This document shows positions 1 through 11,310 of a stretch of DNA of 64,000 nt, piece after piece (positions within the stretch are counted from its first letter, which is position 1; every line of letters starts with the position of its first letter). Position numbers and translations under genes: made by a program. Source of the stretch: Nicotiana tabacum (Eukaryota; Streptophyta; Magnoliopsida; Solanales; Solanaceae); assembly GCF_000715075.1 (NCBI RefSeq), contig NC_134102.1, positions 94,815,766 through 94,879,765 of the forward strand. Direction: 5' to 3'. The notes under the pieces were generated by a model. The model was not told the DNA's origin. It searched no databases and was given only the letters and a program-made list of their open reading frames with translations.

Positions 1-1232
1 ATGCCTTCTGTCGATACAACATATCCCAAAAAGGCAACTGAGTCTAACCAAAACTCACATTTTGACAATTTGGCATATAACTGATTATTCTTCAAGGTGT
101 GAAGCACAGTTCGAAGATGCTGCTCATGCTCCTCTCGACTGCTGGAGTAAATCAAGATATCATCAATGAATACAACCACAAAAGAATCCAAATAAGTATT
201 GAACACCCGATTCATCAAATCCATAAATGTTGCTGGAGCATTTGTCAACCCAAATGACATCACTAGGAACTCGTAATGCACATACCGAGTCCGAAAAGCT
301 GTCTTAGGGACATCAGATGCCCTAATCTTCAACTGATGGTAACCAGATCTCAAATCAATCTTCGAAAATACCTTGGCACCCTTCAGCTGATCGAATAAGT
401 CATCAATTCTTGGCAACGGATATTTGTTTTTTATACTGACCTTGTTCAACTGCCGATAGTCTATACACATCCGCATCGATCCATTTCTCTTCTTTAAAAA
501 TAATACTGGTACACCCCAAGGCGAGATACTAGGTCTAATGAATCCCTGATCAAGCAAGGCTTGTAACTGCTCTTTCAATTCTTTCAACTCTGGCGGGGCC
601 ATACTGCATGGTGGAATAGAAATGGGCTGAGTGCCTGGAGCCAAATCAATACAGAAGTCAATATCTCTGTCAGGTAGCATCCCCGGCAGATCTGCAGGAA
701 ATACTTCTGAAAATTCATGAACAACTGGAACTGAGTCCATAGAAGGGACATCCGCAGTGGGATCGCGAATATAAGCCAAATAGGCTAGACTTCCTTTCTC
801 TACCATACGCCGAGCCTTCATATAAGAAATAACCATGCTGGCAGAATGGACAGGAGTTCCTTTCCACTCTAATCGAGGTAACCCCGGCATAGCTAGGGTC
901 ATTGTCTTGGCATGACAGTCTAATATAGCATGATAAGGAGACAACCAATCCATACCCAATATGACATCAAAATCTACCATATCAAGAAGTAAAAGATCCA
1001 CACTAGTTTCAAGATTACCAATAGTAACCACACACGAACGGTGGACATGATCTACTACCATAGAGTCTCCCATCGTTGTAGATACACACACAGAAGCACT
1101 CAGAGAATCACAAGGCACAACCAAATATGAAGCAAAATTGAAGGACACATAGGAATAAGTAGATCCTGGATCAAATAAAACTGAAGCATCTCTATGGCAA
1201 ACTGGAATAATACATGTGATCACAACATCAGA
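1..1232 (-). CDS. pol fragment: aspartic protease and reverse transcriptase, open to window edge
   Basis: About 410 codons are free of stops from the TAA at 1233-1235 down to base 1. The protease motif reads [12 protein letters not shown] near 1150-1185, with DPGS in place of the usual D-T/S-G-A/S, followed by a retropepsin-like stretch ending [15 protein letters not shown] then shows [45 protein letters not shown] and the catalytic [10 protein letters not shown] near 148-178. Both Asp residues of the active site are present. The protein would process and copy retrotransposon RNA in a virus-like particle. This part of pol is much better preserved than gag; whether the remainder is intact cannot be seen here. 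Confidence 0.85.
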
Positions 1233-2833
1233 TTACTCGGCCTCAGGCCTAGTTGGAAAAGCATAAAATCGAGGCTGGGCCCCACCACTCTGAACTGCAT
1301 CTCTGGGACGGCCTCTAACTGGCTAGCCTCCACCTCTAACGGTCTGACCTCTACCTTTAATGGCCGGACCTCCACCTCTAACTGCCTAACCCGTACCTCT
1401 AGCTGGCTGGGCAGACGGTGAAGCAACCGGTGCCGGTATGATGGCATGAGAATCTTGCCGAGATCTGTTACTCGTCAATCTAGGGCAATACTTCCTGATG
1501 TGACCAATGTTCCCACACTCATAATACCCATCCTGATGTCGTGGCTGCTAAAGATGAAGCTGACCCAGATGGGTCGGATAACCATTGTAGTAACTCTAGA
1601 GTGGTGGTGCACTGATAGGAGCTGAATGTGCACTGAATACTAGCTGCCCAGAGTAAGGCATAATAGGATCGTGACTCCCTGAAGCACCGGGGGATACATG
1701 AAATGCTGAATGAAATAGTTTGGGAGGATGACCCCTACCAAAATTACCCCGGCCTCCAGACGAGGCACCACTGTAACCACCGAACTGACGAGGCCTCTTA
1801 TCGGACCTCTGCCCTCTTTCTTGTGCAAGAACCATTTCGATCCTCCTTGCGACATTAGCAACCGCCTGAAAAGAAATCTCACTTCCGGTCTCCTTGGCCA
1901 TCTGAAGTCTGATAGGGTGAATGAGTCCCTCAATGAACCTCCTCACTCTCTCTCCCTCTGTAGGTAGTAAAAGGAGAGCATGGCGGACCAAATCCACAAA
2001 ACGAGACTCATACTGAGTAACAGTCATACTGCCCTGCTGTAGACGCTCGAATTGCTTGCGAAATTCCTCTCTCAGTGTGATAGGGAGGAACTTCTCCAGA
2101 AATAGCTGAGAGAACTGCTCCCAGGTAAGTGCAGGTGATCCGACTGGTCGGGTCAATGAGTAATCTCTCCACCACCTCTTGGCGGAACCCATCATCTGGA
2201 ATACAACAAAATCAACCCCATTGGTCTCAACTATACCCATGTTCCGCAGCACCTCATGGCAGCGTTCAAGATAATCCTGTGGGTCCTCAGAAGGTGTACC
2301 ACTGAAATGAACTAGAAAGAGCTTAGTGAACTTATCCAGTCTCAATAAGGCCTCAAAAGACATGGCGGGACTATCACCGGTCTGTGCCGTAACAACTGGC
2401 TGAACTACCCCAACTGGCAGGGCTGCTGGAGCCTGATTCTGGGGAGCCATCTGCTCCGGAGCGGGAGTAGTGGGAGTTTGTGCTCCTCCCCCAGCTTGTG
2501 AGATGGCTGGTGCCACTGAAAATGTACCATTCTGGATCACACCCTCCATAAGACTCACCAATCGGACTAGAGCATCCTGAAGCACTGGAGTGGCTATGAA
2601 TCCTTCCGAGACCTGAATTGGTCCAACTGGTGCATTTCGAACTGGACCTCCTCCTGAAGGTCTATCTGAGGTTCTTCAACAGGTGCAGCTGCTCGAGCTC
2701 TGGACTGAGCTCTACCTCGGCCTCTGCCTTGGCCTCTAGCACGACCTCGGCCTCGATCTCTACCCCTAGCCACAGTTGCCACTGGGGGTTCTGGACCCTG
2801 TCCATCGGTAGAGGTATTACGTGTTCTCACCAT
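1233..2833 (-). pseudogene. gag and gag-pol linker of the Tekay-like element, broken
   Basis: The start is the ATG at 2831-2833 (MVRTRNTS), just inside the leader. An Arg/Gly-rich N-terminus follows. The frame then shifts near 2665, after which the sense frame reads PSGGGPVRNAPVGPIQVSEG and runs on through the Retrotrans_gag core (HEVLRNMGIVE, AKRWWRDY). The zinc knuckle at 1485-1526 reads Y-Y-E-C-G-N-I-G-H-I-R-K-Y-C, so the first Cys is Tyr. In-frame stops are TAG at 1596-1598, 1548-1550, 1386-1388 and 1323-1325, and TAA at 1233-1235. Gag would form the particle shell; this copy cannot make a full protein. Confidence 0.85.
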
Positions 2834-3013
2834 CTGCGAGAGAATAAGAGTAGAATGGTTCGATAATTGATTATAGAATACAATCGCACGATAGAATAAG
2901 AAATGAGTGATATTATTCCTAAACTTCATAGCCTCTGAGAGATAAGTACAGACGTCTCTGTACCGATCCTTCAGACTCTACAAAGCTTACTCGTGAGACC
3001 TATATAGCGTAGT

Positions 3014-3025
3014 GCTCTGATACCA
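3014..3025 (-). other. Primer binding site (initiator tRNA-Met type)
   Basis: On the minus strand this reads TGGTATCAGAGC, the common plant tRNA-Met-type primer site. It lies two bases inside the LTR, whose inner end is the TG at 3028-3029 on the plus strand. It marks the 5' LTR/internal boundary. Confidence 0.9.
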
Positions 3026-3640
3026 ACTGTCTCGACCCAAATTTCCCACTTTCGGACTGTGCTGGCACCTACATTTCACTTGCTAGGCAAGCCAACGTTA
3101 GATTAATATTAACCATTTTTAAAACAATTTTAAAATTTATTAATAACAAGGAAGCAAATGCATAAGCAATTTTGAAATAATCCATAATAATAACGGTGTC
3201 TAAATACCATCCCAGAATTGGTGTCACAAGTGCACGAGCTACTAGAATAAATACAAATAAAGGTCTGAATAAAATAAAGTTGTCCAAAAATAAATACACA
3301 GCTAAAGTACAATAGACGGGGACTTCAGAACTGTGGACGCCATGCAGTTATACCTCAAGTCTCCTCTGGTAGCTGAAATCCAAGCAAGTCTATGGTACGC
3401 CGCTGGGACCAACTCCAAAATCTGCACAAGAAGTGCAGAGTGTAGTATTAGTACAACCGACCCCATTTATTGGTAAGTGCTGAGCCTAACCTCGACGAAG
3501 TAGTGACGAGGCTAAGGCGGTTCACTTACATTAACCTGTACGCAACATTAATAATAACAACAATAATAGAAATAAATCAGGTAACTCATTTATAATAATT
3601 GAAACCAACCCAGCAGTCATAATCCATTATTATTTCAACC

Positions 3641-3720
3641 AATTCTATTGCAGCGTGCAACCCGCTCTCACAATATACTCACATTCAATTCTGTTGCAGC
3701 GTGCAACCCGCTCTCACAAA
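3641..3720. repeat. Two stem-loop units in LTR
   Basis: Two 44-bp-spaced copies of TTGCAGCGTGCAACCCGC, each able to pair TTGCA or GTTGC with TGCAA or GCAAC around a short loop. Related units occur in other LTRs of the window (19060-19195 and 62337-62405). Confidence 0.75.
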
Positions 3721-4180
3721 CAATTCAATATATTCAATACTAATCATAGGAATTAATTCCATATGAATTTACAAATATTTCGGATAAAAATCCAGAATTC
3801 ATTAGAATATTCAGAAGTGGGACCCACGTCTCAAATCCCGGAAAACACTCGCGAAATTAGAACACCCGTTCCGATACGAGTTCAACCATACCAAATTTTT
3901 TCAATTCCGATATCAAATGGACCTTCAAATCTTAATTTTTCGTTTTTGGAAGATTTTATAAAAATCTGATTTTTCTTCCATAAATTCATGGATTCATGAT
4001 ATAAATGAGTATGAAATCATGAAATATAATCAATATAGGATAAGGAACACTTACCCCAATGTTTTCCCGTGAAAATCGCCCGAAAATCACCCCTACCCGA
4101 GCTCAAAAATGGGAAAGAATTGAAAATGGGTCGAAACTCCATTTCCAGAACTTAAGTTCTGTTTTTGGGATTTTTACCCT

Positions 4181-4545
4181 TCACGAACGCGGTCAGTGCC
4201 TCGCGTTCGCGAAGCACAATTATGTGCTATCAAATTTTACTCTTCGCGAACGCGAGGGCTACCTCGCGAACGCGAGGGCTACCTCGCGAACGCGAGGGCT
4301 ACCTCGCGAACGCGAAGCATGCCTGGCTTGGCCTTCGTGAACGCGAGATGCCCTTCTCGAACGCGAAGGCTAATTTTTCCTGGCCAGTCTCTTTCCCTTC
4401 GCGAACGCGAGGCTTCTATCGTGAAGGCGAAGCTTTGAACCTCAAGCCTTCGCGAACGTGGTCATTATGGCGCGAACGTGAAGCACAAAACATGCCAGCC
4501 CAATTTGCTCTTTGCATTCGCGAGAGTACCTTCGCGAACTCGAAG
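4181..4545. repeat. CpG-rich palindrome array in LTR
   Basis: About a dozen copies of a unit built on TTCGCGAACGCGAA, whose halves TTCGCG and CGCGAA are reverse complements. Four near-identical 24-bp tandem steps (unit CGCGAACGCGAGGGCTACCT) lie at about 4248-4315. The array sits about 0.9 kb from the U3 start of the LTR. The surrounding DNA is AT-rich, so the CpG density is a sharp local excess. Confidence 0.9.
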
Positions 4546-5277
4546 AAGAACACACCAGAAGTCAGAAGTATGCAGAAAACCAGATTTTCGAAGTTCGAAA
4601 TCATCCCGTAGCCTATCCGAAACTCACCCGAGCCCTCGGGGCTCCAAACCAAACATGCACACAAGTTTTAAAACATCATACGAACTTGTTCGTGCAATCA
4701 AATCGCCAAAATAACACCTAGAACTATGAATCGGACACCAAATCAAAGGAAGTTTTCAAGAAAACTTTAAAACTTATATTTTTACAACCGGACATTCGAA
4801 TCACATCAAATCAACTCCGATTTTTACCAAATTCGGCAGACAAGTCATAAATATAATAGTGGACTTATATCGGGCTTCGGAACCAAAATACGGACCTGAG
4901 GTCAATAAATCCAACATTAGTAATTTCTTAGAAATCAATAAGCTTTCAAGCTTTTAATTTTTCATCAAAATTCCATAACTCGGGCTAGGGACCTCGGAAT
5001 TCAATTCCGGGCATACGCCCAAGTCCCAAATCACGATACGGACCTACCGAAATTTTCAAAATACTAATCCGGTTTGTTTGCTCAAAATGTTGACGAAAGT
5101 CAACTTAGTTGAGTTTTAAAGCGCTATTTCCCATTTTAATCCATTTTTCACATAAACACTTTTCGGAAAATTGTACGGACTGCGCACGCAAGTCAAGGAA
5201 TGATAAATGATGCTTTTTGAGGTCTTAGAACATAGAATTACTTATTAAATTTAAAGATGATATTTTGGATCATCACA

Positions 5278-5445
5278 GTATTAAAGTATTTAAGTATTCT
5301 TCTTGATAGTAATTGTTGGTATCATATTCTGTTGAGTCATAAACTGAAAAATATCTTATTTTTACAATAAAATTTTGCAATTAACCTTTTATTTAGTTGA
5401 TCAACATATTCATTTCTGCTAGCTAAGATAACTTTTTAATTTCTG
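5278..5445. other. AT-rich flank between LTR and Helitron remnant
   Basis: Non-coding AT-rich DNA. GTATT directly follows the LTR and would be one copy of its target-site duplication. No Helitron 3' end (CTRR with a hairpin) is evident, so the Helitron may be truncated here. Confidence 0.5.
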
Positions 5446-6066
5446 TCATGCAATTTGCACAAAATTGCGTTTTAATCGATTGATAGAAATATTTTCCTTA
5501 TTAAATGAACTACTATTACAATTGGGATTGATAACCAAGTGTTCTGGAAGAACCAAATCATCTTTTATTAGATGCTCTTTTTCGTTTTTGACACGAAGCA
5601 AGAAGTTATTGAATACTGAATCTGTTCTTACTTTATATTTCTTGTTAGTTGAATCTTTTTCATTTGAGGCCATAAGTATAATTTTGGCAAGCTACTTTTT
5701 ATGGTCTCTGCTTTCGTCGATTTTGTAACTATTGATAGTACTTGACAGAAATCACCTTCTACGCCATTAGTTTTTCACCACATGGTTCACTGGTATTCAA
5801 TATATCTCCAGGGCCATATGCGCTTCATCCCATATTATCAATTTTGCTTTTCCTATATTTATGATAGTTATTTCAGTTGTTTGAAGAGGTATATCAAATC
5901 TATTTGTTATTATTGCTAACAGTGTCATGCCTCTTGATTTGACATTTGCAAGTAATGCATGACATAGAAATATTATTTCGATTTCGCTGGAGGCATCTAC
6001 AAAGGATAATCTCGCTATAAGAGTTGACTCTTTATAATATAGTCTTAAAAGCGTGTTCTTGTTCAT
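5446..6066 (-). pseudogene. Helitron PIF1-like helicase fragment
   Basis: Several frames on the minus strand carry pieces of the Helitron helicase in the right order. The 6066-5797 frame has LLANVKSRGMTLLAI, then RFDIPLQTTE and the Walker B region KLIIWDEAHMA. After a frame change, the DNA at about 5690-5760 reads DFCQVLSIVTKSTKAETI, matching the family pattern DFRQVLP. The 5673-5446 frame resembles the segment before the C-terminal helicase motifs (FLLRVKNEKEH, then LPEHLVI). Walker A is not visible and there are stops and frameshifts. The helicase normally unwinds DNA during rolling-circle transposition; this copy is dead. Confidence 0.75.
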
Positions 6067-7452
6067 GATTTACCTTTGATTGTGCTTCAACATACATTGT
6101 ATGGTCGTTGATTCTTAATACTATAATAACATTTTTTTACTTTGTGTTTTAATTTTTTTATTCTCTAACACTCTTTTTATGGAATAAATTTATGTACCCT
6201 ACGATTTTTCTTAACTTGAAAAATATTTTTACTCATATGATAAATTTAAAAAATAATTGAATTGGATTCTTTTGCTGCATAATTAATTGAAAGATTTAAT
6301 TATTTGGTTTTAACACAAAAAATAATTTATTTTATGTTGATTCTGATTCTTAATATTAGTTCATCTCTTGTTTTGAAGATTTAATCTTAATTATAATTTT
6401 ATCCATCATAAATTTTCTTTTCAATTAGTAAAAAGATCGATATGATATTTCACTTTTAAATCTTTATGTGTGCAGAATCATTAGTGGTATTGACTCTTAC
6501 CAACCATTTTTTTTCTATTTCTCATACATTTATATTTTTAAATATTTTCTTAGTTATTTTTTAATAATTGGGTATATTTTTCAATATTACACGAAAAATT
6601 GATTAAAAATATATTATTTGAGTAGGAAAATAGTTCTAATATAATATAAAAATATAATATGGGGATATATTTTCTCAATTTCAGCGCTTTATGTAGTCCA
6701 TTTAACATTACTTTTATTTTCTCTTAGTATTGGATATTATGGAGTGACATTGTATTGTCAATATGGAGGATTCTGATGAAATTGATTTTATTAAACATTC
6801 CTACGTATTTTTAATAAGAATTTAATAGACAAAATTTATTAATTTTAAACTATTAAGTATTAAAATATTAGCATAGAAAGTCTTGTAGTCCAAAAAAATA
6901 TGTTATTTTAGTTATGTTTTTTTCCTAAGAGTTTTTCTATTCAATATTTTAGGACTATTTTGGTCTATCAATATTGTATTCGTGCTTTTATAATAACATA
7001 GGCTCTCCTTTTTCTAAATAAATTTGGAAAATATAATATATTCTCAAATTAAATTAGTAATAGCACATTATAATACGTTTTCAAACTAAATTAGTAATAA
7101 AACATTTTAAAGAGTATATCTTACAACTAATAGGATTACATGACTAAACATATGTCTCTATCCCAAAAGTAATTATATTAATAGAAAACCTAACGTGTTC
7201 CTAAATGTATTAGGTTTATATGCTAACATGTAGTATTATATGTTTATGCTCTAAATTAATTATACTAATAGGATTCCTAAATGTAAACATGTAGAATTCC
7301 TAACTTGTAGTTTTATATCCTAAAACTAATAGGATTACAAGATTAATGTCAAGAATTTCGGTTATGTCTTTTTATTGTGAGTTATTATGTTTAATATTAT
7401 AAGGTTATTTTTGTAAACCGACATTATATTCATGCTTTTATAATAATATAGA
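6067..7452 (-). mobile_element. Helitron 5' region, AT-rich, with putative terminus at 7452
   Basis: Non-coding, very AT-rich DNA upstream of the helicase fragment on the same strand. Read on the minus strand from 7452 it begins TCTATATTATTATAAAAGC, the style of plant Helitron 5' ends (TC start). A diverged copy begins near 7001, also on the minus strand. Short internal duplications around AACTAATAGGATTACA occur near 7120 and 7325. No Rep domain is recognisable. Assigning it to one Helitron is inference. Confidence 0.5.
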
Positions 7453-7542
7453 TACATAGATTTTTTTTTTTCATTTCAATAAATGAATTTTTTTTCATGA
7501 TATAAAAAATATTTTTTTCATTTTAATATATATATACATACA

Positions 7543-7573
<31 letters not shown>

Positions 7574-7730
7574 TCCTTAAACTAAAAATAGCCGGTGACA
7601 GTATAATGTATGCCTAATTTTTGCATTATCTATATTATTATAAAAGCATGAATATAATGTCGGTTTACAAAAATAACTTTATAATATTAAACATAATAAC
7701 TCACAATAAAAGGACATAACCGGAATTCTT
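7351..7730. repeat. Inverted repeat of about 102-bp arms
   Basis: Positions 7351-7452 and 7629-7730 are near-perfect reverse complements, both carrying the Helitron-like terminus (TCTATATTATTATAAAAGC facing inward on opposite strands). The loop of about 176 bp holds a poly-T tract and an (ACAT)n microsatellite. It could form a large hairpin. It may be two Helitron 5' ends inserted head to head, or one foldback element. Confidence 0.8.
7533..7571. repeat. (ACAT)n microsatellite
   Basis: About nine tandem copies of the tetranucleotide after a short TA run, in the loop of the inverted repeat. Confidence 0.95.
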
Positions 7731-8589
7731 ACCAACCTCTATCCATTAACCATAAACTTACTAAAACTAGTCAAGTGCATATAAAAATTTAAAATCCAAA
7801 TAAATAAGGTTCTTTCTCTCAAAGAATCACACACAAAGATCTCTGTCACGACCCAAATCTCCTATAGGCCGTGATGGCTCCCAGCTCCGCCGCTAGGCAA
7901 GCCAACAATGAACTAACTATGTGATTACTCCTTTTAATAAGTTTTCAAGTAATTAAATTCCATTAATTAAAAGGTTATGAAACAACAAATTTAAATAAAT
8001 AAGGCGAAAGCAGCTAAGTGCAATCATAACAATAGTAATAATCCCAAAACCATAAAGTCTACTAGTGTGTGTACCAAGACCTAATGTCACAAGTGTATGA
8101 GCTACTAGTAGAATATACAAAATACTAAGCTATTGTACGAAATAAAGTAGACAGAAAGCAAAAACACAAAATAAAGACTTCGGGTGCTGCAGAACGGCTC
8201 GGAAGGCAGCTCACCGCTCAGTCTCGAAGTATCAGGGGTGTGCGCCGGGGTAACTACCAGATGCACCTCCCTCAGAACCTGCACAGTTAGTGCAGAAGTG
8301 TAGCATGAGTACATAAACAACATGTACCCAGTAAGTATCAAGTCTAACCTCGAAGAAGTAGTGACGAGGGGTCGACATCGACACTTACTATGGGCCAACA
8401 ATAAAATACAGGAATTATAAATAAGCATGGATTATGTAAACAATTAATACAACTTAGCAACAAGCACTGAATAATAATTCGTTCACTAATAATAAATTTC
8501 GAATCAATTCCTATCATTTAAATAATTATAACCGATCAACCCATAAATTTATATCAAGTAAAATTAGGCTCCGAGTATTATCACACATG

Positions 8590-8700
8590 ATGTATGCCGA
8601 GGTCGTACGGCCCGATCCAGAAATATATTATGTGCGCTGCCGAGGGTCGAACGACACGAACCATAGATGCATTTATTAACCTGCCGAGGCGAACGGCCTA
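8590..8700. repeat. Stem-loop units in solo LTR
   Basis: Three spaced copies start TGCCGAGG (at about 8594, 8638 and 8682), two of which continue to CGGCC so that GCCG can pair with CGGC. The unit sequence differs from other LTRs but lies at the same relative place, about 0.8 kb from the LTR's left end. Confidence 0.6.
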
Positions 8701-9814
8701 CTCCTATGAGAGTAGAGGAATTTACCTCGCTCGCGGAAATACTTGCGACGCGAGTGAACATAGATTTCTCAAAGTTAATATAAAATTGTTCAATCCTTCC
8801 CAAACATAAGAAATTCAAATTGGGGATTTTAAATAGAAAAAATCCTTAATCTCGTTTCCATGTAAGAAAATTAACAAGCATAACCACATAACAGTGCAAA
8901 CAAGGCATGATGTAAACCTAAGACTACCTGGACATCACATGTAATATAGCTACGCACAGACTCTCGTTACCTAGTGCTACATAGTTCCCCACACAAATAA
9001 TTTACAATGAAATACACCTAAGGGGATGAGTTCCCTCTTACAAAGTTAGGCAAGAGACTTACCTCATTCTCAAGCTCACTTCCGATCCTCAAATTCGTTC
9101 TAAAGCCTTAATGTCACGACCCAAAATCCTAACCTGTCGTGATGGTACCTATCGTGGTACTAGGCAAGCCGACATTTAAAAATATTTCCAACACTTTTAA
9201 TAGAAAATGAATTAAAGTAGTTTAAACAATAAAAGTTCTCATAAACGGTATACAAACACAAAATACAACGCGGAAGTTCCCAACCACCGGGTGTCACAGA
9301 GTACATGAGCATCTATACATCACAAATCTAGAAAATACTGTCTATGATAGTTTGAAACTAAATACAATAAGTGGAAAGATAGGGGAGGAGAAACAAGGTC
9401 TGTGAAACGCCAAGTAGGTACCTCGATATTCTCCGAGAATCCGACTCCATAACTCAGCAACCGCCGTGACCGAAAGCACCTGGATCTGCAGACAAGGTAC
9501 AGGGTGTAGCGTGAGTACAACCAACTCAGTAAGTAACAAGACTAAATAAAGAACTAAAAGTACTGATGAGCTTCACAGTTATAGTTCAATTGCAGTGATT
9601 TCAAAATGTGAAAGTAGGCATAAATTTCAAGACAGTTATACATGGCAGCTAAGTGCAACAATAATGAAATCAAATGCATCCTCTCATGGCCACAGTCACT
9701 CAGCCCTCCCATTCACTCAGTACTCGGCATTCCGCACTTGCACTCAGTAGGCACCTGCGCTAACTGGGGTGTGTATAGACTCCGGAGGGGCTCCTTCAGC
9801 CCAAGCGCTATAAT

Positions 9815-9940
9815 CTTAACGGATAACTCATGTGTTGCATGGAAAACTCACGTGTTATAGTATAATATCTGGATCCGCACGGATAACTCACATGCTGCAT
9901 GGATAATTCACGTGCTCCAAGGACAACTCACGTGCTATAG
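9815..9940. repeat. Stem-loop units GCACG...CGTGC in nested LTR
   Basis: Four to five copies of a unit like GCACGGATAACTCACGTGC, some imperfect. Ends GCACG and CGTGC can pair around a loop GATAACTCA. The same design occurs at 24330-24420 and 62270-62290. Confidence 0.75.
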
Positions 9941-10932
9941 TCTCAATGTCTCACAATTAGGCCCTCGGCCTCATTCAGTTATCAATCTCTCCAGTCTCTC
10001 GGGCTCTCAATAGTCATGAAAATCATCCCCAACAGAAATGATATAAGGTATCAACAAGGAACAATAGAGACTGAGATATAATATACAAGTAAAACTGTGA
10101 CTGGGCACAAAACAATAAATTTAGCAGATAACTCGACATGTACACGACCTTTGTGAGTCCCTACAGTGTCAACCCTACAGTGCCAACACATAGTCGACAC
10201 ATGATTTGTGGTTCAATTTCTCTAATACATGGAGAATGTACAGATAACAACAAATTATTCAACTACACAGTTCCATGGAATTTAACCAAGTCACAATTCT
10301 TACGGTGCATGCCCGCACGCCCGCACACCAGTCACCTAGCAGGTATGCCACCTCAAAACTAAATACATGACACGTAATACGGGGTTTCGTACCATCATAA
10401 CCAAATTTATAAATGTTACTTACCTCAATCCAAGCAAATCTCTACTCCAATATATCCTTGCCTCGCGAAATGGCCTCTGAATGCCTTGAATCTAGCCATA
10501 AACAATTCGATATAATCAATACGGGCTAAAGGAATCAACTCTGTAAGAAAATGCTAAGCTATTAATCAAAAGTCAAAAATCGACTAAAACGCCGGCCCCC
10601 TGGCCCACATCTCAAAATTTGATAAAAGTCACAAAACCCGAAAGCTCATTCAACTACGAGTCCAACAATACCAACTTTATCACAATCCAACACCAAATCG
10701 TCACCCCAAATCCCCAAATCAAACTCTCCGAATCCTACCCTCAACTCCCAATTTACACCCTAAATACACACAACTAGGTGGGAAAATCAATGGGGAAGCA
10801 AGATTATTGATCAAAAATGAGCACAAGGACTTACCTCAAGAATCCCCTCGAAAATCCTCTCAAGAATCGCCCAAACCCGTGCTTGAAATGTTTGAAATGA
10901 GGCCAAAATCACGAACCCTTATTTAATAATCT

Positions 10933-11310
10933 TCCCAGCACTTCCACTTCTGGGGAACTTAACCGCTTCTACGGCGTCGCAGAAGTGATATCACATTCTC
11001 ATATGCGGCCTATTTCTCTCCTGTGGTCCCTCACTCCGCTTCTGCGGACTCGCTTCTGCGAGCATCCAAGCCGCTTTTGCGGTCCCAGCTCATCTACCCA
11101 TTTCCGCTTCTGCGGTCCTCCTGCCGCATCTGCGGTCACGCAGATGCGGAACTCCCTATCGCACATATGTGCCTTCCAGTTCTGCATACCTCTCCCCGCA
11201 CCTGCGGCCACACAGGTACAGAAATCTCCTCGCACCTGTGACTACCTATACACCCTCCAATCTCTCTCATGTGAGATCGCACTTGCGATCAAATCTCCGC
11301 AGGTGCGGTT
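10933..11310. repeat. CpG palindrome array, CGCTTCTGCGG type
   Basis: About fifteen copies of CGC-NNCT-GCGG variants (CGCTTCTGCGG, CGCATCTGCGG, CGCACCTGCGG), each with a CGC/GCG dyad. It lies about 0.9 kb from the U3 start of its LTR, the same place as the array at 4181-4545 but with a different unit. Confidence 0.88.

Larger units (their letters stand above)
1..5277 (-). mobile_element. Ty3/gypsy LTR retrotransposon (Tekay/Del-like), 5' part
   Basis: A minus-strand LTR retrotransposon cut by the left window edge. From right to left it shows a 5' LTR (3028-5277), a tRNA-Met-type primer binding site, gag with a degenerate CCHC knuckle, an aspartic protease motif and reverse transcriptase. Gag, linker, protease and RT share one frame from 2585 to 1, as in single-ORF Del/Tekay elements. 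One frameshift near 2665 and five in-frame stops lie upstream of RT. The 3' part of pol (RNase H, integrase, chromodomain) and the 3' LTR are outside the window, so no target-site duplication can be checked. Lineage is assigned from recalled gag and RT motifs and could be a sister chromovirus clade. Confidence 0.88.
3028..5277 (-). repeat. 5' LTR of the Tekay-like element
   Basis: The LTR runs from TGTCTCGACCC to GGATCATCACA on the plus strand (sense TGTGATGATCC to GGGTCGAGACA), giving canonical TG/CA ends and 2250 bp. It follows the primer site directly. It contains a small stem-loop pair at 3641-3720 and a CpG-rich palindrome array at 4181-4545. The ORFs read from that array are artefacts of the repeated unit. 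Confidence 0.85.

Noticed and set aside
4181..4545. Possible CRISPR-like array of regular repeats
   Set aside because: Units are contiguous or irregularly spaced palindromes in a plant LTR, without unique spacers or cas genes.
4059..4611. Three overlapping plus-strand ORFs with repeated SRTRGLPRERE-like peptides
   Set aside because: They are translations of the CpG-rich palindrome array inside an LTR, in several frames at once, and have no gene context.
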